DNA of 37,797 nucleotides. It comes from Methylococcales symbiont of Hymedesmia sp. n. MRB-2018. Lineage in GTDB: Bacteria > Pseudomonadota > Gammaproteobacteria > Methylococcales > Methylomonadaceae. The stretch is taken from assembly GCA_003666385.1 (NCBI GenBank), contig QPIN01000041.1, positions 1 to 37,797 on the forward strand, given 5' to 3'. The translations under genes and the position numbers were made by a program. Within the stretch, counting starts at the first letter, position 1. Each line of letters opens with the position of its first letter. Below are positions 16,904 to 26,286 of the stretch, piece by piece. The notes below the pieces were generated by a model that did not search any database, was not told where the DNA came from, and was given only the letters and a program-made list of their open reading frames with translations.

Positions 16904-18163
16904 TTAAACCTCAGCAGCAAAAATTTGCTTTAATTGAATTTTATTAATAGCCGTCTGCCAACTGCCTTGTTGCACAAATTCCGTAGCTAACATACCTGCT
17001 GCATAGCCAGTATTTAAGCAGGTTCCAATAACCCGTGCTGATGCCGCCGCTCGTTCGGTAGCGGATAAGTGACGACCAGCAAAAAATAAATTGTTTAATG
17101 AATCAGAGACTAATGCACCCGCAGGAATCCAATAACAATCATTTTCAGGGAAATATTGCATGTCGGGTTTTGGCTGGTTTCCCCAATACTCAATAGGCCA
17201 TGCTCCAATAGCCACACCATTTTCCGGTTTTATACAGTTTAATACTTGGTTCTGCTCTAGTCGCTCTATGCCTTTACAGCGAGCAGAACTACGAATGCCA
17301 ATTTGTGGTGCCATATTTAAAAGGCTTAAATTAGATAATATTTTTTCTGATTGTTGTAGGTAGTTCACAAGTTTAACACTTTGCGCCCTTGCTTCGAGTT
17401 CTGCTTGGGTTAAATAGTCTGGCGTGTCATTAAATAGTGAGGGCAGACCTAATTTTAAAAGTCCAACACCATTGTTTACTGAGCCAGGAACAATGGATAA
17501 ATTTTTATAGTTTGGATCAAGGTCTCCTGCTTGTATGCCTTTACTAAGCCATCGAATAAAGTTTAACCCTAAGACTCTTGGTTCCATATCTGGTAAACCA
17601 CTGACTTGAAATACAAAAGCTGCGGCTTGATAGTGAGGTTCGGTTAAAGTTTCAATTCCTGCTAATGTTGATATTTGGGCATTGCCACTGCAATCAATGA
17701 CGGCAGATGGCTGTATCTCTATGACTTTATTTTGGCATTGGAGAGAGACTTTATTAATCTTGCTATTAGAGGTGGATACCCCCGTTACTGAGCAATGTAG
17801 CATTAATTTTACACCCGCTTGTTGCAGAGATTCGGTCGCTTGTTGTTGTAAGGCACTGACTTGATAAGGCAAAAAATGTAAGCCTTTTGCAAATATAGTG
17901 GGTTGGATTTGCATTTTATCTTGTAGTGCTTCGGTAAATTGGCGCGCAAAGCCTTGTACAGCATAGGTAGCGGCTGTAGGGTGTCTATAATATAACCCAC
18001 AAATAGTACCCACCATGGCTGAACTTGCAAGCCCGCCAACAAAGCCGTAACGCTCAACTAAAATCACTTGGGTTCCCAATTCCGCCGTGGCAATTGCAGC
18101 TGCAATGCCTGCGGCTCCAGAACCTACAACAAGGACGTGGTTTGTTGAATTAAATTTTGTCAT
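16904..18163 (-). CDS. FAD-dependent oxidoreductase (FAD_oxidored/PF12831-like)
   Basis: The 419-residue protein has an N-terminal Rossmann motif VVGSGAAGIAAAIATAE with the downstream acidic VERYGFVGGLASSA, a central VIDCSGNAQISTLAG, and a C-terminal FFAGRHLSATERAAASARVIG that contacts FAD. This arrangement fits the FAD_oxidored family, whose members oxidise or reduce varied substrates; it lacks WxWxIP and is not a halogenase. It is 5 bases upstream of the ligase and overlaps the condensation-like gene by 14 bases, so it belongs to the same tailoring group. The substrate is unknown; an aryl-ACP or polyene-ACP intermediate is a reasonable inference. Confidence 0.8.
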   Translation of the reverse strand: MTKFNSTNHVLVVGSGAAGIAAAIATAELGTQVILVERYGFVGGLASSAMVGTICGLYYRHPTAATYAVQGFARQFTEALQDKMQIQPTIFAKGLHFLPYQVSALQQQATESLQQAGVKLMLHCSVTGVSTSNSKINKVSLQCQNKVIEIQPSAVIDCSGNAQISTLAGIETLTEPHYQAAAFVFQVSGLPDMEPRVLGLNFIRWLSKGIQAGDLDPNYKNLSIVPGSVNNGVGLLKLGLPSLFNDTPDYLTQAELEARAQSVKLVNYLQQSEKILSNLSLLNMAPQIGIRSSARCKGIERLEQNQVLNCIKPENGVAIGAWPIEYWGNQPKPDMQYFPENDCYWIPAGALVSDSLNNLFFAGRHLSATERAAASARVIGTCLNTGYAAGMLATEFVQQGSWQTAINKIQLKQIFAAEV

Positions 18164-19475
18164 TACCTGGTCGGCTGCTTCCTAGCAAAGCGGCACTTAT
18201 TTCTGAAAAAAGCTGCTCCACTTCTTGCTCATTAATAACAGACTCAATATAAGTAAAGGTGAGTTGCAAACAGTTTTGATGCCTGCTGTAGACAAAGGTC
18301 ATACCTGGTGGGTATAGATTAGGCGGGTAGTGAATGGCTTGCTTAATTGAACTGCCAAATAATTGCTTACAATCGGCTAGTAAATCGCCTGTATCAGAGT
18401 AAAAAAAACTAGCCATTAAACCTTTAGTGGGAGCTTTTAGTAGCATTCGATAAAACAAGCCGGGGATACGCCGTAAAAAATCCAGCATAATAATATAATG
18501 AGTTGGGTTATCTGAACGCATCAATTGTTTCATTTGCTTGATCAGCTCTACAGTACATTCCTCAGTATTTAATAACAGTTGCTTTGGCAGTCTATAAAAA
18601 AGAAAGCTGACTTGATTGCCTATAATGGGTGTTTGTGTACCGCGTAGACGGCGGTCTAGCGGTATGGGGACGAGCATATCTTCCAATGCAGGTGTGCGTT
18701 GTTGTTGAATACGTGCAACGGCATAAGCAGTAGAGGCTAAATAAAATGCACTTGGTAAAAAACCAGCTCCTTGAGCGACAGCTTGCTGGTTAATTTTCTG
18801 GCTTTGTTGTTCAGAAAAAAATAATGTTCGGTAGCGTAAAAGAGGTTTTTGAGAAGATTTTTTATATAAAGAAAGTAAGGGTAGCCCAGAAGTATCATAA
18901 AGAAATTGCTTCATGGCTTGGGCAATATCAGCGCGTTCTTTTAAGGGTAAACGATGAGGCTTTTCTGCTATCCAGTGGCTTGGTTCCAATGCTTGCATGG
19001 AGCCTAAATAGCGGATAAATGATTCACCTCCACGTGCATCCATTAATACATGATGCCATGTGAAAATTAATATTGAGTGCTTGCTACTTGCTAACTGAAC
19101 TAAGTCTACTTTAAAGGCAGATTGATTTTTAAGGTTTATATCTGTTGCCAGTAAAACGTCAGGAATCTCTCTTAAACTGGCTACTTTATGCTGCTGGATT
19201 TTTGCCAGAGATACTGTGTTATTAAACTCCCATTTAGGGAGAGAAAAGGGAAAGCCTTTTTTTAAGCGTAAACCACAGACCCATTGATAGGCTGGGTTTG
19301 TTGATAAAATACCCGTTAAGGTATCAAGCTCCATGCACCGATCTAATGTGAGTGCAAAAGTACAGACATTGCGCCGCTTGTTAGAGGACCACATTAATTT
19401 ATCGAGTTGCAGTAAAAAACAATCAGCACCATTAAGTTCTACAGTGTCAGGAAAAGCATTAATCTTTTCAGTCAT
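18150..19475 (-). CDS. Stand-alone condensation-fold (HHxxxDxxG) acyltransferase
   Basis: The 441-residue protein carries WHHVLMDARGGE (His141, His142, Asp146, Gly149), matching the HHxxxDxxG active-site motif of NRPS condensation domains, PapA-type acyltransferases and wax ester synthases. A second half-domain follows (VPIPLDRRLRGTQTPIIGNQVSFLFYRLP), where the DxR and GN..S pattern resembles the wax-synthase/PapA structural blocks. It overlaps the ACP3 gene by 8 bases, so a carrier-bound acyl or aryl group is the natural donor. The acceptor (hydroxyl of a sugar, glycerol, lipid, or another carrier) is unknown. I do not recall such a gene from the canonical enterobacterial aryl polyene cluster. 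Confidence 0.75.
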   Translation of the reverse strand: MTEKINAFPDTVELNGADCFLLQLDKLMWSSNKRRNVCTFALTLDRCMELDTLTGILSTNPAYQWVCGLRLKKGFPFSLPKWEFNNTVSLAKIQQHKVASLREIPDVLLATDINLKNQSAFKVDLVQLASSKHSILIFTWHHVLMDARGGESFIRYLGSMQALEPSHWIAEKPHRLPLKERADIAQAMKQFLYDTSGLPLLSLYKKSSQKPLLRYRTLFFSEQQSQKINQQAVAQGAGFLPSAFYLASTAYAVARIQQQRTPALEDMLVPIPLDRRLRGTQTPIIGNQVSFLFYRLPKQLLLNTEECTVELIKQMKQLMRSDNPTHYIIMLDFLRRIPGLFYRMLLKAPTKGLMASFFYSDTGDLLADCKQLFGSSIKQAIHYPPNLYPPGMTFVYSRHQNCLQLTFTYIESVINEQEVEQLFSEISAALLGSSRPGNDKI

Positions 19476-19743
19476 TTGTTTTATTCATTAGTGTTATGCA
19501 ATAAGTGCTTAAGGTTTTTACGCTAGCAATATTTTCAGCGGTTAATGACTCGGCAGGTAGCTCTAATCCAAATTGACGCTCAATAAATAAAACCAGTTCC
19601 ATTAAAGAAAAAGAGTCTACGCCAATCGATGATAATTCTGTGTCTGGGGTGATTTCAATTTCGGGGGCTAAAATATTTTTGTGCAAAAAATTACATAACT
19701 GTTCTGATAGAGTGTCAAAACTATCGTTTTTTGAATGACTCAT
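19468..19743 (-). CDS. Acyl carrier protein 3
   Basis: The 91-residue protein has the phosphopantetheine site in SSIGVDSFSLMELVLFIE (Ser44). Its DSFSLMEL motif differs from the DSIDA/DSIDALEL of ACP 1 and ACP 2 and is closer to free-standing peptidyl or aryl carrier proteins. It overlaps the condensation-like gene downstream by 8 bases and lies 15 bases after the halogenase-like gene at 19759. The neighbourhood suggests a carrier dedicated to a tailoring substrate, loaded by the ligase at 15477. The carrier call is firm; the dedicated role is inferred. Confidence 0.9.
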   Translation of the reverse strand: MSHSKNDSFDTLSEQLCNFLHKNILAPEIEITPDTELSSIGVDSFSLMELVLFIERQFGLELPAESLTAENIASVKTLSTYCITLMNKTND

Positions 19744-19758
19744 TTTTACGAGTGTCCT

Positions 19759-20997
19759 TTATTTAATCTTATAAACGTCTGGGTTTCTATTTTTTAAACC
19801 ATGCCGCACTAATATACGCAGTAAGCCAAAACTAAAGGGCTGACTGGCTGCTGCACCGCTAAAAATACGGCTAATGCGAGCTTCAATCCAGTTAAATAAC
19901 CAGCGATTAAATATATTGTTGGGTAAGGTTTCTCCTACTTTAATGCTAGTCATTAAGCGACCATCATAATAGTAACTGGCAATCTCAAACCATGCTTCTA
20001 AGTGTTGTTTGATAACACTTTCATATTCAGACAGAGGGGTATCATTAATAATAGTCTCTGCAAGTTTAAAAGCACTATCCATTGCAATGAGCATTCCACT
20101 GGAAAATATGGGGTCTACAAAACCACCTGAATCGCCTAACATAACCCAATTTTCACCTGACAATTTATCTGAAATAGACTGGTAATTATTAAAACGTAGT
20201 ACAGGTGTTAGACGCTTGGTTTTAGGTGCTATTTTTTGTAATACCTTGTCATTTCTTAGTAAAGCATCATATTGTTGTTCTGCCGTATCACCGTATTGTG
20301 AGGCATAACTTTCGGGAATGACGAAACCTAATGAAACGCGGTTAGGCAAAGGGATACGCCAACACCAGCCTTGTTCTATCCTATCATTATGTACATAGCC
20401 GGGATCCACTAATTCAGTTTGATCTACATGGGCAAACAGTGCCACGTCTTGTCTAGTTCCTTTTTTCATAGGAATATCTAGTAAGCGCCCAATAATATTA
20501 GCTCTGCCAGCGGCATCAATAATTAAATTTGGAGCTTGGTTATTCCAACAATGAGTTGCTGCTTTGATTGAATCATCATCTAGGATGATTTTGCCGACAC
20601 TATTCGCACTTAACTTAACCTTGCGCTTAATGAGTATGGCTCCTGCTCGCTCGGCTGCATTCAGTAGCGTTGCATTAAATTTATCTCTAGGTACATTGTA
20701 GGAATAAGAGGGAAGGTCAGTAGGAGTATTGCTAAAGCGAAATTGAAATATTTCATCAGCATTGTAAGTGAAGCAAGCCCCTGGCTTATAGATGCTATAG
20801 GCGGCAACTTCTTGTTCAACTCCTAATGTTTGTAGCATAGGAATAATCATTGGGACTAATGATTCACCCACCAAGATTGGTACGGATTCAAAGGTTGCAA
20901 AAATAGCGACATGGTAGCCTGCTTCACATAAACGCACGGCTAAAGTGCTAGAGGCAGGGCCTGCACCAATAATGGCAATATTTTTTTTAACAGACAT
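19759..20997 (-). CDS. Flavin-dependent halogenase-like FAD oxidoreductase, copy 2
   Basis: The 412-residue protein begins with IIGAGPASSTLAVRL (FAD), followed by VGESLVPMIIPML, YKPGACF (candidate catalytic lysine segment) and GWCWRIPLPNRVSLGFV, which matches WxWxIP. MLGDSGGFVDPIFSSGM is the second FAD contact. Overall organisation is the same as copy 1 at 14081, but identity is clearly limited, so they are diverged paralogues rather than a recent duplication. It overlaps the MMPL gene by 11 bases. Possible reactions are halogenation or hydroxylation of a carrier-bound aryl group, or reduction. No flavin reductase gene is visible in the window, though one could be encoded elsewhere. Confidence 0.78.
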   Translation of the reverse strand: MSVKKNIAIIGAGPASSTLAVRLCEAGYHVAIFATFESVPILVGESLVPMIIPMLQTLGVEQEVAAYSIYKPGACFTYNADEIFQFRFSNTPTDLPSYSYNVPRDKFNATLLNAAERAGAILIKRKVKLSANSVGKIILDDDSIKAATHCWNNQAPNLIIDAAGRANIIGRLLDIPMKKGTRQDVALFAHVDQTELVDPGYVHNDRIEQGWCWRIPLPNRVSLGFVIPESYASQYGDTAEQQYDALLRNDKVLQKIAPKTKRLTPVLRFNNYQSISDKLSGENWVMLGDSGGFVDPIFSSGMLIAMDSAFKLAETIINDTPLSEYESVIKQHLEAWFEIASYYYDGRLMTSIKVGETLPNNIFNRWLFNWIEARISRIFSGAAASQPFSFGLLRILVRHGLKNRNPDVYKIK

Positions 20998-23329
20998 TGT
21001 TATTATTTTCTTTAATAATGATGGGGCATAACAAGAACCCTATGAGTACCCCTAAAACGACTACACTAGCAAGAATTTTGAGTGATGTACTTTCTGAAAC
21101 AATTAGGCAACCGAAGGCCAAGGCGCTAGTGAGCATAGAGGCCCCCATGGCTTGATAGGTTAAGCTAATGTCTCCGCCTCGGTTTTCTTGATAAAAAATA
21201 CCATAATCGACACAGATAGCGACACCTAATAAAAATCCGACTAAGTGCAAAAAGCTAATAGAAACGCCAGAAAAAGACCAGAATCCTAGAATAAAAAAAG
21301 CGGCTAATACAGCAGGCAATAACGTTTGAATAGTTTTAAGTAGATTTTTATAGCGACTTAGTAATAGCAACGTGATTAAACCTAAGCCTATCAATAATAG
21401 TTTCTGTGCTCTTTGAGTGTAGTCTTGGGTCATTTTATTTAGCATGTCTCGTTGACTAATGTACTGCACACCCTCGATAGTATTAACTATAGCTTGTACC
21501 GCATGAGGCGAGTGATCAGCCAACCATAGCATAACAATGGTTTCTTTTTCTGAGCTAATAATGCGGTTATCAATGAGCTTTTTAACCGGGGTTGCTAATA
21601 CCTGTTCTAGCGTAATCTCCTTATTAAAAGCATAATTAAAATGTCCTAGTTTTTTAACGGATAAGCCTTGCTGTGTTAATGCCTGTTGCCAGAGTAATAA
21701 GTTTTCTGCTGTTAAATATTGTTGTAATGCATGGTGGTTAATCTGTTGTTGTCTGGCTGAGAGCAACCATGGATATATGCCAAAATATTCGGTTAATTCT
21801 CCAGCTTGTTTTAGAGCTTCTAGTGCGGCATAAACAGTTTCTGTTTTTTGCAAAGCTTGCTCAACATTTTCTGCGACAATCAAAATAAATCGTCCTGGCT
21901 CTATGCTGGTCATCCGCACTCGAATACGCTTATCTTTAATTTTTAAATAATCTAATTCAGGTGTTAACTCTTGCATGTCTTGCATCCAATGCAAAGATTT
22001 TATCCCCGAGGCGGAGATAAAAAAACAAAGAACGAGCAGGGCGATTAAATACGCTCTAAAGCGATAGCAAAAGGCCGCCCAGATTTTAATAAAAGGCAGG
22101 TTTAATTGGTGGCTATGTTGATTGCTGACTAGCCTTGGGAAGGCAAATCGAGTTAATAATAAACTGACAATGATGCCACTACAGGCGTAAACGGCTACTT
22201 GTTGAAAACCAGGGTAACCCGAAATGCCTAAAGCGGTGTAACCTATCATGGTGGTTATTCCACCTAACACCATACTGGGCCATATTCTAGCAATAACGCT
22301 AATACGTTTATCAACGGAAACTGATTGAGCATGAGCAATAGCATGAATAGGATAGTCAATACAAATTCCAACCAGCGTTGCACCTATGGCAATGGTCATT
22401 CCATGGACATAGCCAAAAACAAGTTGGGTGATAAGCATGGCGCTTAAAATAACAATAAGTAACACACTAAACACTTGGAATAAACTGCTAAATGATCGAA
22501 AAATCAGTAAAAATAGGAGCATCAAGGCGACTGAGGATAAAATGCTAACCAACATAATATCCCCTTGAATTAATGACTGGGTAGCCACTGCAAAGACGGC
22601 AACACCCGTCATTTCAAGCTGATACGGTGTGGGGCTTGACTGAACTAACTGCCCAAATGTTTGGTTTATTTGTGCTTGAATACGTTTTTGTTGAGGAATA
22701 TTTAAGCCAGCAACCGAGGTTTCCAGTACTAAATTTTGATAGTTTTTATCTATGTTAACGGCTGATTTCGCTTGCTTATTTAAGGATTCAAAACCACTCA
22801 GTGTCAGTAGTAAAGGATCTTGGAGAGCAATTTTTTTAACCATGCTACTGTGGGGTGATAACAAAGCATTGCTTAAAAACTCAGCCCTTTTTTGCAGACC
22901 TTGGTTTGAAAAAATATCAGATAATACAGTATCTGGACTAAGACTATATAAGGCACTGGCATGGCGGCTATATACTTTTGATATAACTTTGCCTATGTTT
23001 TTGCTTTTATTGGGAAGCCAAACATCTTGCACGCCATCAATTTCTTTTAACTGAGATATTAACCTAGTAATAAAAGACTTAGGCGCTGAGCCGTGAGTGT
23101 CAGAGCCGATAGAAACAAGGTATCTGCGAGATAGAGTACCCGACTGCATTTCGTTAGCCAGTAAAATACTTTCGGATTTTTCTCCAGCAATAATAAAAGC
23201 GGAAAGGTCTGTTTTAAAAACAACAAATGAAAAAACACAGAATGCTAATAGAGGAGACAATAAATAAAACCCCAGCTTTTGCCCATTTAGCACTTTATTT
23301 TCTTTGTAATGTTTGTGAAAGTTGTTCAA
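20987..23329 (-). CDS. MMPL/RND-superfamily lipid exporter of the aryl polyene cluster
   Basis: The 780-residue inner-membrane protein has two repeats, each with one leading helix, a large periplasmic loop and a helix bundle (helices near 20-40 and about 255-400, then about 425-445 and 650-775). The bundles contain GICIDYPIHA (Asp325-Tyr326) and CVDYGIF (Asp708-Tyr709), the Asp-Tyr pairs of MMPL transporters thought to carry protons. It should move the lipid-linked polyene out of the inner membrane, as proposed for exporters in these clusters. The ATG at 23329 lies 35 bases inside the LolA-like gene; a GTG at 23293, just after that gene's stop, is an alternative start. Confidence 0.88.
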   Translation of the reverse strand: MNNFHKHYKENKVLNGQKLGFYLLSPLLAFCVFSFVVFKTDLSAFIIAGEKSESILLANEMQSGTLSRRYLVSIGSDTHGSAPKSFITRLISQLKEIDGVQDVWLPNKSKNIGKVISKVYSRHASALYSLSPDTVLSDIFSNQGLQKRAEFLSNALLSPHSSMVKKIALQDPLLLTLSGFESLNKQAKSAVNIDKNYQNLVLETSVAGLNIPQQKRIQAQINQTFGQLVQSSPTPYQLEMTGVAVFAVATQSLIQGDIMLVSILSSVALMLLFLLIFRSFSSLFQVFSVLLIVILSAMLITQLVFGYVHGMTIAIGATLVGICIDYPIHAIAHAQSVSVDKRISVIARIWPSMVLGGITTMIGYTALGISGYPGFQQVAVYACSGIIVSLLLTRFAFPRLVSNQHSHQLNLPFIKIWAAFCYRFRAYLIALLVLCFFISASGIKSLHWMQDMQELTPELDYLKIKDKRIRVRMTSIEPGRFILIVAENVEQALQKTETVYAALEALKQAGELTEYFGIYPWLLSARQQQINHHALQQYLTAENLLLWQQALTQQGLSVKKLGHFNYAFNKEITLEQVLATPVKKLIDNRIISSEKETIVMLWLADHSPHAVQAIVNTIEGVQYISQRDMLNKMTQDYTQRAQKLLLIGLGLITLLLLSRYKNLLKTIQTLLPAVLAAFFILGFWSFSGVSISFLHLVGFLLGVAICVDYGIFYQENRGGDISLTYQAMGASMLTSALAFGCLIVSESTSLKILASVVVLGVLIGFLLCPIIIKENNNNVC

Positions 23330-23921
23330 TTTTTACTTTAATAGCCAGGCTTTTATTCTTGTTTTGTAATTCAAACTCACTGACTTCACCCTCTTCTTGA
23401 GTAATCTCAAACCGATTGGCTGGTTGGCCTTCTACCCCAAAGACTTTAATGTTTAACGATGAATCTGGGTCTTGTTTGGGTTTTAAATCCATGGTCCATA
23501 TTTTATTAACAGTAGAATAGTCAACGGTATATAAACGATGTAATAGGGATTCATCGGCATTTATCAATGCTTTAAAAACAGCAATACTGAGCGTTCTGGG
23601 ACTTTCAATATCAAAGTCATCTTCAAAATGGCGGTTATTTTCAGGGTCAAAGTAAAATAACTTGTCATCAATAATCCCCATTAACAAACGCTTAGGCTGC
23701 AATTGCTCTCGAATCATAATATTGGGCGGAATGGAGTATAAATAGCCATTTCCATACCACGGCTTATCCATTAATTCTAAAGTACGAGTTTCTTTATAGC
23801 TTATTTGAAAAGCGGAGTCAGATTTTAACTGCTTCATTAGTTGTGAAAGTGATTCACCCGCATAACTATAAGGGCTTACTAAAAAGAAACTGACGAATAA
23901 TAAATAATTAAAAATACACAT
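23295..23921 (-). CDS. LolA-like periplasmic lipid/lipoprotein carrier
   Basis: The 208-residue protein has a signal peptide, FNYLLFVSFFLVSPYSYA, with likely cleavage after Ala21. The mature part resembles LolA: FQISYKETRTLELMDKPWYGNGYLYSIPP, then MIREQLQPKRLLMGIIDDKLFYFDPENN. There is no lipobox cysteine, so it should be soluble in the periplasm. Aryl polyene clusters regularly pair such a carrier with an MMPL exporter, and the two are thought to ferry the lipid-linked pigment to the outer membrane. It is 2 bases downstream of the COG4648 gene. The housekeeping LolA is normally next to ftsK or rarA, which are not here, supporting a pathway-specific copy. Confidence 0.85.
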   Translation of the reverse strand: MCIFNYLLFVSFFLVSPYSYAGESLSQLMKQLKSDSAFQISYKETRTLELMDKPWYGNGYLYSIPPNIMIREQLQPKRLLMGIIDDKLFYFDPENNRHFEDDFDIESPRTLSIAVFKALINADESLLHRLYTVDYSTVNKIWTMDLKPKQDPDSSLNIKVFGVEGQPANRFEITQEEGEVSEFELQNKNKSLAIKVKIEQLSQTLQRK

Positions 23922-23923
23922 GA

Positions 23924-24640
23924 TTAGCGAGCTTGTACATCCATCCAGATTTTTCGACCATTGGCCATCATAGTTTTAATGGTTGAAATGGGGTCAGGGA
24001 TACCTTTATGCAGAATACTTAAATCAGCAAAACGAATACGACGATAAATGTATTCAATCAGCACAAGTAAGCCCATAAATAGATAAATTAAAATACCATT
24101 ATATATTGACCACCAATACTCTGCGCCCCAAATGGCAAGTACTGAAACTGTGATGGCATTCATAGCAAAAAAAACAGTCCAGACAATAGTGAGTTGTCGG
24201 CAATACCGACCAATGGCGGGTGGAAATTCAGGAAACTGAATACGAACAAAGCTTTCTATAAAAGGAGGGCCTTTATCTCTTAGTAATGTCCGCCCAAAGA
24301 AGTACATCAACATTAATTGAATTAGAACAGGTAGAATTTTAGCGGTCAGGGTTTGCATAGAGTAAGCACCTAGAATCAGCGCAATCGCTATACTGGCTTT
24401 AAAAATTTTAGCCCAGCTGTTTTTTGCCAAAAAAGATTGGCGTAAAAAAATCACTGAAAAAATGACTGGAGCTATCCAAACCATACCACTTTCTACGCCT
24501 TTATAAATCAAGTAAGGGTAAGCTAAAAACAAGCCAGTAATAACAAACTTTTTTATTATTTTAATCAACAATGCTAGTGACTCTATCTCTATTAAAATTA
24601 ACATTGAATTTATTATAACGATGACTCCATAGACCCACAT
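23924..24640 (-). CDS. COG4648-type integral membrane protein, longer paralogue; first gene of the operon
   Basis: The 238-residue hydrophobic protein has about six to seven membrane segments. RIQFPEFPPAIGRYCRQLTIVW and WWSIYNGILIYLFMGLLVLIEYI match the same blocks in the paralogue at 7661 (RLQHPDLP.., WWILYNGLISYLLMGIL). It carries about 50 extra residues, including a C-terminal cytoplasmic tail. The ATG at 24640 has no ribosome site; the in-frame ATG at 24604 (MLILIEIESL), just after a short leader frame, is a credible alternative start. As first gene it probably lies directly behind the cluster promoter. Function unknown. Confidence 0.72.
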   Translation of the reverse strand: MWVYGVIVIINSMLILIEIESLALLIKIIKKFVITGLFLAYPYLIYKGVESGMVWIAPVIFSVIFLRQSFLAKNSWAKIFKASIAIALILGAYSMQTLTAKILPVLIQLMLMYFFGRTLLRDKGPPFIESFVRIQFPEFPPAIGRYCRQLTIVWTVFFAMNAITVSVLAIWGAEYWWSIYNGILIYLFMGLLVLIEYIYRRIRFADLSILHKGIPDPISTIKTMMANGRKIWMDVQAR

Positions 24641-24669
24641 AATTTTTTAAAACTAAAAAATAATTGCAA
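24613..24669 (-). promoter_or_regulatory. Possible 18-codon leader frame behind a consensus Shine-Dalgarno
   Basis: AAGGAGG (24674-24680) is the best ribosome site near the operon start. It cannot serve the ATG at 24640, being more than 30 bases away with an in-frame stop between. It is placed for a TTG at 24669 reading 18 codons to TAATAA (stop at 24613), 6 bases before the alternative ATG (24604) of the first operon gene. Translational coupling through a leader peptide is possible; the TTG start makes it uncertain. Confidence 0.25.
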
Positions 24670-24742
24670 ACAACCTCCTTGTTTATTTTTTCAAAATAAA
24701 TTAAAAATAGTATTTGCCTTTTAAAGTTATTTGTAGATTAGG

Positions 24743-24771
24743 TATATAATTCCCAAAATTAATTACACCTA
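24743..24771 (-). promoter_or_regulatory. Weak promoter candidate for the aryl polyene operon
   Basis: On the minus strand TATATA (24743-24748) lies 17 bases downstream of TAGGTG (24766-24771). The -35 match is poor. It is offered because the 204-base gap between purB and the first cluster gene is the only sizeable upstream region for the 24-gene block, and it is very AT-rich. Confidence 0.25.
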
Positions 24772-24811
24772 GGCACTTAACAACCCTAAAATGGATTATC
24801 TCAAAGATGAG

Positions 24812-24837
24812 TTAAAAAAATGAGTTTGCTCGCATTT
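24812..24837 (-). terminator. Weak terminator candidate after purB
   Basis: On the minus strand, AAAT-GC-GAG, loop CAAA, CTC-ATTT runs into a T tract (24814-24820). The stem is short with a two-base bulge. It lies 8 bases after the purB stop and would separate purB from the aryl polyene operon. Confidence 0.4.
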
Positions 24838-24844
24838 ACTGTTG

Positions 24845-26278
<1,434 letters not shown>

Positions 26279-26286
26279 CTACTCAG

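Noticed and set aside
888-24640. Dialkylresorcinol/flexirubin (DarA/DarB) cluster
   Set aside because: No DarB-like FabH-type ketosynthase or DarA cyclase is present; both full KS proteins are FabF/FabB-like, so this is an aryl polyene cluster alone.
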